From Brachybacterium paraconglomeratum (lineage in GTDB: Bacteria > Actinomycetota > Actinomycetes > Actinomycetales > Dermabacteraceae), in the NCBI RefSeq assembly GCF_003994255.1, contig NZ_ML133852.1, forward strand, positions 124,001 through 188,000: a DNA stretch of 64,000 bases. The letters run 5' to 3'. The notes under the pieces are model-generated. The model was not told the DNA's origin. It did not search any database and was given only the letters and a program-made list of their open reading frames with translations. Of this stretch, positions 36,629 through 45,649 are shown one piece after another (within the stretch, counting starts at the first letter, position 1; each line of letters opens with the position of its first letter). Position numbers and translations under genes: made by a program.

Positions 36629-36989
36629 GAAGACTCTTCTCCAGTGTTGCTGAGGTGGATCATCCCGGACTGCCGAGGAACGGAGCCGACGGGGACGGCG
36701 GTGGGGATTCGCCTGGAGACGTCGGTACCGGAGTCGCTGCCACGGGTACTCGCCCGGGTCGCACGAACCGCCCGTCCCCTGAGACACTTCGGGAGGACAC
36801 CCCTGCGCACACCGAACGGTATGTCACACATACAAGGAGCGATCCTAACAGAGGACAGTCACCGGACCGGTGCTCATGTGCGCCGTGTCTCCCGATCCGC
36901 GATGCGCGCCCCACCTGCTCCTCGGCGCCCGCACAGGGCGCGCACCCGGAGGGCAGAGCCCGCGCGACCTCCGGCGGCGAGGCGGCCGC
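36629..36989. other. 361-bp gap: long rpsT leader and a candidate -10 (TAGGAT)
   Basis: No gene is seen here. On the minus strand TAGGAT at 36842-36847 is a plausible rpsT -10; no good -35 is found. The transcript leader would be about 205 nt and contains short complementary runs such as ACCGTTCGGTG. S20 is autoregulated in some bacteria, so structure in this leader could matter. The remainder, toward 36989, is the 3-prime flank of the PemK-like gene, also transcribed leftward. Confidence 0.4.
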
Positions 36990-37625
36990 TCACAGCGCGA
37001 CGGCGCGCACCGCCTCCGCGACCCGGTCGTAGCGCTCGCGGTCAAGCCGCCCACCCTCGCGTCGCACCGACCCCGGGGCCAGGCGCAGCAGGCGGTCCGC
37101 CCGGACCTCCGAGGGGCGGCCCTGCCGGTCCCAGTCCCCGGCGCCGATGTCCACCCAGGTCGCGCCGTGCTCATCGGTGCGGGTCGCGCCGGGCTCGGTG
37201 CGGTCTCGGGAGGTGAGCATCAGGGCCACCAGCACGGTCCCCGTCCCGTCGGCCCCGCCGGCGGAGGCGTCCTCCTCGGCGATCACGAGCACCGGACGGT
37301 CCTTGCCCTGGGAGAGGTCCTCCTCGTAGTGGACCCACGCCCACACGACCTCGCCCGGATCGGGCCGGTCATCGTCCCGCGGGGCGTAGACCAGCTCGAG
37401 CGGGACGCCGTGGCGGCGGTCGGCGAGCGCGCCGCCGGACGCCCGGGCGCGTCCGTCGGCCTCGGGACGAGCACCGTCGTGCTGCCCGGAGCCCTGCCTG
37501 GACCCGCCGCGCTGCTCCTGCACGGAACGGATCGCGGCGCGCCCGAGGTCCCGTGCGCCGCGGCGCACCGAGGGATTGCGGGCGAGGGAACGGGCGACGG
37601 AGCCGAGCCGGGAGAGCAGCGACAT
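36990..37625 (-). CDS. PemK/MazF-like protein with N-terminal extension, no adjacent antitoxin
   Basis: The 211-residue protein has a basic amphipathic start (SLLSRLGSVARSLARN), a Gly, Gln and Asp-rich spacer to about residue 70, and a C-terminal beta-barrel of PemK/MazF type: GEVVWAWVHYEED, KDRPVLVIAEED, VALMLTSRD, ADRLLRLAPGSV. Classic MazF toxins are about 110 residues and cleave RNA. No antitoxin gene lies immediately upstream; the next gene is divergent. It may therefore be a domesticated or solitary relative. A gap of 62 bp separates its ATG from the ATP-grasp gene start. Confidence 0.7.
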   Translation of the reverse strand: MSLLSRLGSVARSLARNPSVRRGARDLGRAAIRSVQEQRGGSRQGSGQHDGARPEADGRARASGGALADRRHGVPLELVYAPRDDDRPDPGEVVWAWVHYEEDLSQGKDRPVLVIAEEDASAGGADGTGTVLVALMLTSRDRTEPGATRTDEHGATWVDIGAGDWDRQGRPSEVRADRLLRLAPGSVRREGGRLDRERYDRVAEAVRAVAL

Positions 37626-37687
37626 GGTTCTCGCTTCCTGGGCGGAGCGCCCACGAGGGGATGGAGGTCGGTGTGAGAATGGTAGGC

Positions 37688-39328
37688 ATGTCAGACACCT
37701 CGCTGTTCCGCAGCGCCCGCACCGGAGCGGACGGTGACGAGATGTTCGCCGCCGACGGCACCCTGCGCCCCACCTATCGGGCGCTGCACGACGCGCTGGC
37801 CGGGCTGGGCCTCGAGGAGTTCCGCTCCCGCTCCGAGTCCCTCGCCCGCAGCTATCTCGACCAGGGCGTCACCTTCGACTACGCGGGGGAGGAGCGCCCC
37901 TTCCCGATCGACGCGATCCCGCGGGTGATCGACGCCGACGAATGGGCCCGGGTCTCCTCCGGCGTCTCCCAGCGCGTCCGCGCCCTCGAGGCCTTCCTCG
38001 ACGACCTCTACTGCGACCGCAGCGCCATCGCCGACGGCGTGATCCCGGAGGAGCTCGTCACCTCCTCGACCTACGTGGTCGACGCGGTGCGCGGCTACCG
38101 GCCGGCGAACGGGGTGCGCATCCACGTCTCCGGCATCGACCTGGTCCGCGACGGGGACGGCGGCTTCCGAGTGCTGGAGGACAACGTCCGCACCCCCAGC
38201 GGCGTCAGCTATGTGCTCTCGAACCGCCGCGCCATGGCCCAGGGCTTCCCCGAGCTGTTCGCGGACCGGCCCGTGCGCCGCGTCGGCGAGTACCCCGGCC
38301 GGCTGCTGGCCGCGCTGCAGGCCGCCGCCCCGGACACCGCCGGCGAGGAGGCGACCGTGGTGGTGCTGACCCCCGGCCGCTACAACAGCGCCTACTTCGA
38401 GCACTCGCTGGTCGCCCGCACGATGGGCGTCGACCTCGTGGAGGCCTCGGACCTCGTCGAGCGGGGCGATCGCATCTACATGCGCACCACCGCGGGACTG
38501 CGCCGCGTGGACGTCATCTACAAGCGCACCGACGACGACTTCCTCGACCCCGAGGTGTTCCGCCCCGACTCGATGCTGGGCGTGCCGGGCCTGGTCCGCT
38601 CCGTCCTCGCAGGCAACGTCGTGGTCGCCAACGCCATCGGCAACGGCATCGCCGACGACAAGCTGACCTACACCTACGTCCCGGACCTGATCCGCTACTA
38701 CCTCTCCGAGGAGCCGATCCTCCCCAACGTCGACACCTGGCGGCTCGAGGAGCCCGACTCCCTCGTCGAGGTCCTCGACCGGCTCGAGGAGCTCGTGGTC
38801 AAGCCCGTGGACGGCTCCGGCGGCAAGGGCATCGTCATCGGCCCCTCCGCCACGCACGAGGAGCTCGACGCGCTGCGGAGGCGGCTGCGCGCCGATCCGC
38901 GCGGCTGGATCGCCCAGCCCGTCGTCCAGCTCTCCACCATCCCCACTCTCGTGGAGGAGGGGCCAGAGCCCCGCCACGTGGATCTGCGCCCCTTCGCCCT
39001 GAACAGCGGGGACGACGTCTGGGTGCTGCCCGGCGGGCTCACCCGCGTCGCCCTGCCGCGCGGGGAGATGATCGTGAACTCCTCCCGCGGCGGCGGCTCG
39101 AAGGACACCTGGGTGCTCGCCGCCGGCCGCCCCGGCGCCGCCGCCTCGGGTCTCGCCGACCAGGACGAGGAGGGGATCGAGGACCCGACCGACGACACGC
39201 GCGACCAGTTCGACGACCCCCGCGAGGAGCACGGCGAGGAGCGGGGGGTCGAGCCCGACCCGGTCACCTCCGCCATCCCGATCATCGAGGCCGACGACGA
39301 GGAGGAGGACCGCCATGATGCTCAGTAG
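37688..39328 (+). CDS. Circularly permuted ATP-grasp protein (type 2, DUF404/DUF407-like)
   Basis: The 546-residue protein matches the circularly permuted ATP-grasp family: DQGVTFDYAGEERPFPIDAIPR, a VRVLEDNVRTPSGVSYV-type segment near 165-185 with nearby SNRR, KRTDDDFLDP, and a late ATP loop VKPVDGSGGKGI near 375-385. The last 60 residues are acidic and low in complexity. The family is always linked to an alpha-E protein and may join amino acids to a peptide or cell-wall precursor, though its reaction is unproven. It overlaps the alpha-E gene by 14 bases. GAGAAT ends 7 nt before the ATG, suggesting a leaderless start; an ATG at 37679 is the alternative. Confidence 0.88.
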   Translation: MSDTSLFRSARTGADGDEMFAADGTLRPTYRALHDALAGLGLEEFRSRSESLARSYLDQGVTFDYAGEERPFPIDAIPRVIDADEWARVSSGVSQRVRALEAFLDDLYCDRSAIADGVIPEELVTSSTYVVDAVRGYRPANGVRIHVSGIDLVRDGDGGFRVLEDNVRTPSGVSYVLSNRRAMAQGFPELFADRPVRRVGEYPGRLLAALQAAAPDTAGEEATVVVLTPGRYNSAYFEHSLVARTMGVDLVEASDLVERGDRIYMRTTAGLRRVDVIYKRTDDDFLDPEVFRPDSMLGVPGLVRSVLAGNVVVANAIGNGIADDKLTYTYVPDLIRYYLSEEPILPNVDTWRLEEPDSLVEVLDRLEELVVKPVDGSGGKGIVIGPSATHEELDALRRRLRADPRGWIAQPVVQLSTIPTLVEEGPEPRHVDLRPFALNSGDDVWVLPGGLTRVALPRGEMIVNSSRGGGSKDTWVLAAGRPGAAASGLADQDEEGIEDPTDDTRDQFDDPREEHGEERGVEPDPVTSAIPIIEADDEEEDRHDAQ

Positions 39329-40232
39329 GATCGCCGACGCGATGTTCTGGATCGGCCGCTACGTGGAGCGGGCCGACCAGACCGCGCGCATCCTCGGCGT
39401 GTCGCTCCAGTCGATCACCGAGGACGCCTCCCTCGACCCCGTCGACTCCTGCGCGGGCGTGTACGGGATCTTCGGCGTCACCGACGTGCCGGCCGAGGAC
39501 CTGACGGTGCAGCGGGTGCTGGAGCGCCTGGTCACCGACCGGGCGAACCCCTCCTGCGTCGCCGGCGCCCTCCAGGCCGCGCGGGAGAACGCCCGCGGCG
39601 TGCGCGAGGCGCTGTCCACGGAGGTGTGGGAGTCGCTGAACACCGCCACCCTCGGCATGCCCCGCGTCGTGCGGCCCTCCCGCATGCACGGCGCCTTCCA
39701 GTTCGCCAAGGACCGCTGCGCCATGGTCAACGGCCTGCTGGACGCGTCGATGACCCGTGACGAGGCATGGCTGTTCCTGCGCGTGGGCCAGCTGCTGGAA
39801 CGGGTCGACATGCTCGCCCGCAACCTCCAGGCCCACGACCTCTCCGACACCTCCGACGCGGCGACCGTGCTGCTGCTGCGCTCCTGCAGCGCGCACGAGG
39901 CGTACATCCGCTCCTATCGCGGCCGCGTGCGCGTCTCCGGCGCGATCGAGTTCCTGCTGCTGGACTCGATATTCCCGCGCTCGGCCGCGTACTGCCTCAG
40001 CGAGATCGACGAGGCGCTCGAGACCCTCGCCAAGCTCCACGGCAACAGCTTCGACCGCCTCGGCACCGCCGAGCCGGGCCGCAGGATCGTCGGCCGCGCG
40101 CTCGCGAGCCTGCGCTTCCGCCAGCTCGAGGACATCACCGAGGACTTCGAGGACGAGATGGAGCAGCTCCAGCGCGTCACCGGCGCCGTCACGAGATCGC
40201 TGGGCACCACCTACTTCCACCCCGCCGCCTGA
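39315..40232 (+). CDS. Alpha-E domain-containing protein (DUF403)
   Basis: The 305-residue all-helical protein opens with MLSRIADAMFWIGRYVERAD, the family hallmark, and has LLLRSCSAHEAYIRSYRG and a RSAAYCL segment. It always travels with the circularly permuted ATP-grasp protein upstream. The usual third gene, a transglutaminase-like protease, is absent here; an M23 peptidase follows instead 18 bases downstream. The start lies within the last 14 bases of the preceding gene, so the two are likely translationally coupled. Confidence 0.9.
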   Translation: MMLSRIADAMFWIGRYVERADQTARILGVSLQSITEDASLDPVDSCAGVYGIFGVTDVPAEDLTVQRVLERLVTDRANPSCVAGALQAARENARGVREALSTEVWESLNTATLGMPRVVRPSRMHGAFQFAKDRCAMVNGLLDASMTRDEAWLFLRVGQLLERVDMLARNLQAHDLSDTSDAATVLLLRSCSAHEAYIRSYRGRVRVSGAIEFLLLDSIFPRSAAYCLSEIDEALETLAKLHGNSFDRLGTAEPGRRIVGRALASLRFRQLEDITEDFEDEMEQLQRVTGAVTRSLGTTYFHPAA

Positions 40233-40250
40233 GCCCGCCGGGGAGCAGGG

Positions 40251-40913
40251 GTGAGCGCGGCGAGAGGGGAGAGGGGCCCGCTGGGGCTCGTGAGCCCGCT
40301 GCGCGGGGCGGCGCTGGTGCGCAACAGCCCGGCGGACCGCGTCCCCAGCCACGGGACGACGCTGGGCGCCTCGACGTGCGCGATCGACCTGGTGCCCCTC
40401 GACGACCGGGGCCGGACGGCGCCGTTCACGCCGATGTCGTTCCTGCTGCCCGAGCCGCCGGAGCACTTCGCCGGCTTCGGCCTGGAGGTGCTGGCCCCGG
40501 CCGACGGGACCGTCCGGCACGTCCACGACGGGGAAGCCGACCATCGCGCCCATCGCGGTCTGCCGTCGGTGCTCTACGCGCTCACGCAGTGGCGTCGACT
40601 GCGCCGGGGCTGGCAGGGACTCGCCGGGAACCACGTCGTCCTCGAGGTCGCCCGCGGCGGCCGGGCGGCGTTCGTGGTCCTGTGCCATCTGCAGCAGGGC
40701 AGCATCGCCGTGGGCATCGGACAGCGGGTCGCGGCGGGGGAGGTGCTCGCCCGGTGCGGGAACTCCGGCAACAGCATGGAGCCGCACGTGCACGTGCAGG
40801 CGATGGACGGCCGCGACCCCGGCGCGGCCGCTGCGCTGCCCCTCACCTTCCCCGGTGGTGTGCCGCGGGCTGGTCAGCGCCTGGCGGGCGCGGGGGAGGC
40901 CGACGGGCGGTGA
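40251..40913 (+). CDS. M23 (LytM-type) peptidase-like protein
   Basis: The 220-residue protein has an M23 core at about 75-195. VLAPADGTVRHV opens the barrel, VLCHLQQGSI, GQRVAAGEVLARCGNSGNS and HVHVQAMDG close it. The last motif supplies the HxH zinc ligand. The first ligand region reads SHGTTLGASTCAIDLV, consistent with the H-x(n)-D pattern. No signal peptide is seen, which is unusual for a cell-wall hydrolase, so an intracellular or leaderless export route is unclear. The GTG start has GGGGAGCAGGG just upstream. It probably belongs to the ATP-grasp/alpha-E operon. Confidence 0.75.
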   Translation: MSAARGERGPLGLVSPLRGAALVRNSPADRVPSHGTTLGASTCAIDLVPLDDRGRTAPFTPMSFLLPEPPEHFAGFGLEVLAPADGTVRHVHDGEADHRAHRGLPSVLYALTQWRRLRRGWQGLAGNHVVLEVARGGRAAFVVLCHLQQGSIAVGIGQRVAAGEVLARCGNSGNSMEPHVHVQAMDGRDPGAAAALPLTFPGGVPRAGQRLAGAGEADGR

Positions 40914-41088
40914 TCGTCCCGGCCCGGTGCCCTCCTCCGGGACGGGCGTCCGGCCGGGTGATCCCGTCGGCCTCGCTGTGACGTCGGCCCGTCGGCCGTC
41001 CGCGGGACGCCGCGGCGCGCGCGGCACATGAGACCATGGACCGATGCCCGGCGCATGCGCGCCCGGCACACCATCGACGAGAGGACGA

Positions 41089-42972
41089 ATGCCGGTGACC
41101 CCGAGGATCGCTGCCGATGAGGCACGGGACATCGCTCCCGCGTCGACGCCCCAGGAGCGGCTCCGCAACTTCTGCATCATCGCCCACATCGACCACGGCA
41201 AGTCGACGCTGGCCGACCGGATGCTGCAGATCACCGGGATCGTCGAGGAGCGCGCCATGCGCGCCCAGTACCTCGACCGGATGGACATCGAGCGCGAGCG
41301 CGGCATCACCGTGAAGTCCCAGGCCGTGCGCATGCCCTGGCAGGTCGAGGGCGTCAACTACGCCCTGAACATGATCGACACCCCCGGGCACGTGGACTTC
41401 ACCTATGAGGTCTCCCGCTCCCTCGCCGCCTGCGAGGGGGCGATCCTGCTGGTCGACGCCGCGCAGGGCATCGAGGCGCAGACGCTCGCGAACCTGTACC
41501 TCGCGATGGAGCACGACCTGACCATCATCCCGGTGCTGAACAAGATCGACCTGCCCGGCGCCGAGCCCGAGAAGTACGCGGCCGAGATCGGCCAGCTCGT
41601 CGGCGTGGACCCCGAGGACGTGCTGCGCGTGTCCGGGAAGACCGGCGTGGGCGTGCCCGAGCTGCTCGACCACGTGGTGCGCACCCTGCCCGCCCCCGAG
41701 GGACAGGTCGACGCCCCCTGCCGCGCGATGATCTTCGACTCCGTCTACGACACCTACCGCGGCGTCGTCACCTACGTGCGCGTCGTCGACGGCTTCCTCA
41801 AGGCCCGCGACCGGATCGACATGATGTCCACCGGCGCCCACCACGAGCTGCTCGAGATCGGCGTGAGCTCCCCGGAGCCGCATCCCACCCAGGGCATCGG
41901 CGCCGGCGAGGTCGGCTATCTCATCACCGGCGTGAAGGACGTGCGCCAGTCCAAGGTGGGCGACACGATCACCACCTCGGTGCGCGGGGCGACCGAGCCG
42001 CTGGCCGGCTACGCCGATCCCAAGCCGATGGTCTACTCGGGCCTGTTCCCGATCGACGGCTCCGACTATCCCGTGCTGCGCGATGCGCTGGACAAGCTCA
42101 AGCTCAACGACGCCGCGCTCGTCTACGAGCCCGAGACCTCCACCGCCCTCGGCTTCGGCTTCCGCGTCGGCTTCCTGGGCCTGCTGCACCTGGAGATCAT
42201 CCGCGAGCGACTCGAGCGCGAGTTCGACCTCGACCTCATCTCCACCGCCCCCTCCGTGGTCTACCAGGTCGTGATGGAGGACGGCACCGAGATCGAGGTG
42301 CTGAACCCCTCCGACTTCCCCGAGGGGAAGGTGAACCAGATCAGCGAGCCCGTCGCCTCGGCGACGATCCTCGTGCCCAGCGAGTTCATCGGCGCGGTCA
42401 TGGAGCTGTGCCAGTCCAAGCGCGGCACCCTCGGCGGCATGGACTACCTCAGCGAGGACCGCGTCGAGCTGCGCTACACCCTGCCGCTGGCCGAGATCGT
42501 CTTCGACTTCTTCGACCAGTTGAAGTCCAAGACCCGCGGCTACGCTTCGCTGGACTACGACGTCTCCGGCGAGCAGACCGCGGACCTGGTCAAGGTCGAC
42601 ATCCTCCTGCAGGGCGAGCCGGTCGACGCGTTCAGCGCGATCGTGCACCGCGACAAGGCCTACTCCTACGGCGTGGACATGTCCGGCAAGCTCAAGAACC
42701 TCATCCCCCGCCAGCAGTTCGAGGTCCCGATCCAGGCCGCGATCGGCTCGCGCATCATCGCCCGCGAGAACATCCGCGCCATGCGCAAGGACGTGCTGTC
42801 CAAGTGCTACGGCGGCGACATCTCCCGCAAGCGCAAGCTGCTGGAGAAGCAGAAGGAGGGCAAGAAGCGCATGAAGAACATCGGCTCCGTCGAGGTGCCG
42901 CAGGAGGCCTTCATCGCCGCGCTCTCCTCTGACGCCTCCGAGCCCTCGAAGGACGAGAAGAAGAAGAAGTGA
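41089..42972 (+). CDS. lepA: Elongation factor 4 (LepA)
   Basis: The 627-residue translational GTPase has the G1 loop AHIDHGKST (32-40), DTPGH near 102, NKIDLP near 156, and the LepA-specific C-terminal domain with [22 protein letters not shown]. It back-translocates or remodels stalled ribosomes under stress. The ATG at 41089 has GAGAGGA upstream; the ATG at 41044 has no site. It overlaps the next gene by four bases in a lepA-MOSC-hemW operon. Confidence 0.96.
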   Translation: MPVTPRIAADEARDIAPASTPQERLRNFCIIAHIDHGKSTLADRMLQITGIVEERAMRAQYLDRMDIERERGITVKSQAVRMPWQVEGVNYALNMIDTPGHVDFTYEVSRSLAACEGAILLVDAAQGIEAQTLANLYLAMEHDLTIIPVLNKIDLPGAEPEKYAAEIGQLVGVDPEDVLRVSGKTGVGVPELLDHVVRTLPAPEGQVDAPCRAMIFDSVYDTYRGVVTYVRVVDGFLKARDRIDMMSTGAHHELLEIGVSSPEPHPTQGIGAGEVGYLITGVKDVRQSKVGDTITTSVRGATEPLAGYADPKPMVYSGLFPIDGSDYPVLRDALDKLKLNDAALVYEPETSTALGFGFRVGFLGLLHLEIIRERLEREFDLDLISTAPSVVYQVVMEDGTEIEVLNPSDFPEGKVNQISEPVASATILVPSEFIGAVMELCQSKRGTLGGMDYLSEDRVELRYTLPLAEIVFDFFDQLKSKTRGYASLDYDVSGEQTADLVKVDILLQGEPVDAFSAIVHRDKAYSYGVDMSGKLKNLIPRQQFEVPIQAAIGSRIIARENIRAMRKDVLSKCYGGDISRKRKLLEKQKEGKKRMKNIGSVEVPQEAFIAALSSDASEPSKDEKKKK

Positions 42973-43754
42973 GCACCGCGCCCGGCCCGCTGCCCGAGAC
43001 CGCCCCGCGCCGCCTCAACCCGCTCGAGGTCGCCTTCGAACCCGGCGGCGGCCGGCTCGGCGCGGTGTGCACGGTCGCCCAGCTCTTCGAGGTGCGCGAG
43101 CGCTCCCTCATGAGCGGGATCGACAAGCGTCCGGCCGACGGGCCCGTCACGCTCCTCACCCACGGCGTGCTCGGCGACGTGCAGGGCGACCGTGAGCACC
43201 ACGGCGGGATCTTCAAGGCCGTCTACGCCTACTCCCGGGAGGTGCGCGAGGCCTACGCCTCCGCGCTCGGCCACGAGCTGCCCGACGGGTTCTTCGGCGA
43301 GAACCTCGCCACCGTCGGCCAGGACACCGACCACACGGTGATCGGGGAGCGCTGGCGGATCGGCGGCGCAGAGCTCGAGGCGACCTGCCCCCGCAACCCC
43401 TGCGGCACCTTCGCCGCCTGGATGGGGGACCGCCGCTGGGGCCGCGCCTTCACCGACCAGGGCCGGGCCGGCGCCTATTTCCGCGTGCTCGTCGAGGGCG
43501 AGGTGCGCGCCGGCGACGCGATCGAGGTGCTCGAGCGGCCGGACCACGGCGTGACGATCGCCGACGCCTTCCGGGGACTGGACGCCGCGCAGGCCCGCGC
43601 CCTGCTCGACTGGGCGGAGGCGAGCGGCACCGTGCTGTACGAGACCCTCGTCGGCGCCGCGCAGAAGACGCTCGCCAGAGCGGGCGAGCGCGAGGACTTC
43701 CCGGAGCGGCTGCGCTCCACCGGACGGGGCCTCGGTCTCGGTCTCGGGCTGTGA
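42969..43754 (+). CDS. MOSC domain protein (YiiM-like)
   Basis: The 261-residue protein holds a MOSC domain (about 45-180): [23 protein letters not shown] early and the conserved cysteine in [14 protein letters not shown] near 145, which binds the sulfur of molybdenum or related cofactors. A 60-residue helical tail as in YiiM-type proteins follows. YiiM relatives detoxify N-hydroxylated purine analogues, but the role here is not certain. The end has a short repeat-derived GLGLGLGL tail. It is translationally coupled to lepA (GTG overlap) and to hemW. Confidence 0.85.
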   Translation: MSTAPGPLPETAPRRLNPLEVAFEPGGGRLGAVCTVAQLFEVRERSLMSGIDKRPADGPVTLLTHGVLGDVQGDREHHGGIFKAVYAYSREVREAYASALGHELPDGFFGENLATVGQDTDHTVIGERWRIGGAELEATCPRNPCGTFAAWMGDRRWGRAFTDQGRAGAYFRVLVEGEVRAGDAIEVLERPDHGVTIADAFRGLDAAQARALLDWAEASGTVLYETLVGAAQKTLARAGEREDFPERLRSTGRGLGLGLGL

Positions 43755-44908
43755 CGGTCGTGAAGGACCTCTCCGCCTACATCCACGTTCCGTTCTGCGC
43801 CGTGCGCTGCGGGTACTGCGACTTCAACACCTACACGAACGCCGAGCTGGGCGGCGGCGGGTCCCAGGCCGAGTACGCGGACAACGCGATGGCCGAGATG
43901 GACCTGACCCTCGCGGCGGACCGCGCGGCCGGGTACGAGTACGAGGAGATCTCCACCGTCTTCTTCGGCGGCGGAACCCCCACCCTCCTGCCCGCCGACG
44001 ACCTCGTGCGGATGCTCGACCACCTGCGCTCCCTGATCCCGCTCGCGGACGACGCCGAGGTCACCACCGAGGCGAACCCCGACTCGGTCACCCGCGCCTC
44101 GCTCTCGCGCCTGGCCGACGGCGGGATCACCCGCGTCTCGATCGGCATGCAGTCCGCGATCCCGTCGGTGCTCGCGACCCTCGACCGCACCCATGACCCC
44201 GACCGGGTGCCGCAGGTGGTCCAGTGGGCGAAGGACGCCGGGCTGCAGGTGAGCCTGGACCTCATCTACGGCACGCCGGGGGAGACCGTCGCCGACGTCG
44301 AGACCTCCGTGCGCGCGGCCCTGGCCTGCGAGGTCGACCACCTCTCCGCCTACTCGCTGATCATCGAGGGCAACACCGCCATGGCCCGGCAGCTGCGCCG
44401 CGGCGAGATCGAGGCGCCCGACCCCGACGACATGGCCGACAAGTACGAGCTCGTCGACGACCTCACGTGCGAGGCGGGCCTGACCTGGTACGAGGTCTCC
44501 AACTTCGCCCGCACCCCCGAGCACCGCTCCCGCCACAACCTCGCCTACTGGAAGGGCGGGGACTGGTGGGGGATCGGACCCGGCGCCCACCGCCACCGCG
44601 ACGGACTGCGCTCCTGGAACGTGAAGCATCCCAGCCGCTACGCGCGCATGCTCGCCTCCGGCGAACTGCCCGTCGCGGACAGCGAGCAGGTCGCCGCCGA
44701 GGACCGGCTCGTCGAGCGCATCATGCTCGAGCTGCGGATCGCCGACGGCCTCGCCGTCGACGTCGTGCCCGAGCAGAACCGCTCGATGCTCGAGGTGCAC
44801 CGCGATCGGGGCCACCTCGATCCCGACGCCCTCGCCGCAGGCCGCGCGGTCCTCACCAGGGAAGGGCGTCTGCTCGCCGACGCGGTGATCCGCGACCTCG
44901 TGCCCTGA
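43751..44908 (+). CDS. hemW: HemW-like radical SAM heme chaperone
   Basis: The 385-residue protein has the radical SAM cluster motif C16AVRCGYC23 followed by Asp-Phe, the HemW pattern; coproporphyrinogen oxidase HemN has an extra Cys there. FFGGGTPTLL, a TTEANP segment and GIGPGAHRH complete the family set. HemW binds heme for delivery to respiratory proteins. The GTG start overlaps the MOSC stop by four bases. Confidence 0.92.
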   Translation: MTVVKDLSAYIHVPFCAVRCGYCDFNTYTNAELGGGGSQAEYADNAMAEMDLTLAADRAAGYEYEEISTVFFGGGTPTLLPADDLVRMLDHLRSLIPLADDAEVTTEANPDSVTRASLSRLADGGITRVSIGMQSAIPSVLATLDRTHDPDRVPQVVQWAKDAGLQVSLDLIYGTPGETVADVETSVRAALACEVDHLSAYSLIIEGNTAMARQLRRGEIEAPDPDDMADKYELVDDLTCEAGLTWYEVSNFARTPEHRSRHNLAYWKGGDWWGIGPGAHRHRDGLRSWNVKHPSRYARMLASGELPVADSEQVAAEDRLVERIMLELRIADGLAVDVVPEQNRSMLEVHRDRGHLDPDALAAGRAVLTREGRLLADAVIRDLVP

Positions 44909-45044
44909 GACCCGTCGGCCGCGGAACGATCTCGATGACCGAGCCCCTCGAGCTCGAGCCTCCTCCTGCTCTCTGCCCCGGCAGCCGTGCTCTCTCGTCG
45001 TCGATCCACTGGTCCCACGGATCACCGAGGTGCACACTGTCCGC

Positions 45045-45431
45045 ATGACGCCACCGACAGGATCCCGCCCGACGATGATCGACGAGTACCTCGCCGCCCT
45101 CGAGGACCCGGCCCGCACTCGCCTCGCCGAGCTGCAGAACCTGGTGCGCGAGGAGCTGCCCGAGGCGACCGAGGCGATCAAATGGGGCAGCCCCGCCTTC
45201 GTCCACCCCCGCGGCACGATCCTGCTCGCCATCAGCGCTCACAAGGCGCACGCGAACTTCACCGTCACCCCGAGCGCGAAGGAGGCCTTCGCCGACGAGC
45301 TCGAGGGGCTCGAGACCGGCAAGGGAAGCGTGAAGCTCCCCTACGACACGCCGATGCCGGAGGACCTGCTGCGGCGAATGGCGCGCCACCGCCTCGCCGA
45401 GTTCGAGCAGGACGGCGTGAACTGGATGTGA
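45045..45431 (+). CDS. DUF1801 family protein
   Basis: The 128-residue protein matches the DUF1801 (YdhG-like) fold: IDEYLAALEDPARTRLAELQ near the start, AIKWGSPAF, LLAISAHKAHANF, and GKGSVKLPYD. Function is unknown. I prefer the ATG at 45045, with CACACT ending 6 nt upstream as a possible leaderless -10; the GTG at 45030 adds five residues. It stands alone, 136 bp after hemW. Confidence 0.82.
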   Translation: MTPPTGSRPTMIDEYLAALEDPARTRLAELQNLVREELPEATEAIKWGSPAFVHPRGTILLAISAHKAHANFTVTPSAKEAFADELEGLETGKGSVKLPYDTPMPEDLLRRMARHRLAEFEQDGVNWM

Positions 45432-45460
45432 CGGGCCGCGGCGCCGTGCGGCAGGACCCG

Positions 45461-45540
45461 GCCCGCGGCGTCGAGTCCTGACCCGCGGCATCCGGCCCGG
45501 GCGCGCGGTATCCGGTTCCGGCGCGCGGCATCCGGTTGTG
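45461..45540. repeat. Four degenerate tandem copies of a 20-bp unit
   Basis: Units at 45461, 45481, 45501 and 45521 share the core CGCGGYATCCGG, with the last two differing at only three to five positions. The array lies about 30 bp after the DUF1801 stop and before the terminator hairpin at 45573. No function is evident. Confidence 0.7.
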
Positions 45541-45572
45541 GTGCGCGAGGTCGGTCGCCCGCGCCGCGACAT

Positions 45573-45609
45573 GCAGGAGCCCCCGGGAGCGACTCCCGGG
45601 GGCTCCTGC
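45573..45609. terminator. Bidirectional terminator hairpin
   Basis: Perfect 17-base arms (45573-45589, 45593-45609; GCAGGAGCCCCCGGGAG and complement) around a 3-base loop separate the convergent DUF1801 and DUF4870 genes. Very GC-rich and with no clear U-tract. Confidence 0.85.
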
Positions 45610-45649
45610 GTCCGGCCGTCGGCCGTGAGTCAGATGCTGTGAGAGCGGA

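Noticed and set aside
39315..39328. Programmed frameshift joining ATP-grasp and alpha-E proteins
   Set aside because: The 14-base overlap has a clean ATG and no slippery sequence; ordinary translational coupling explains it.
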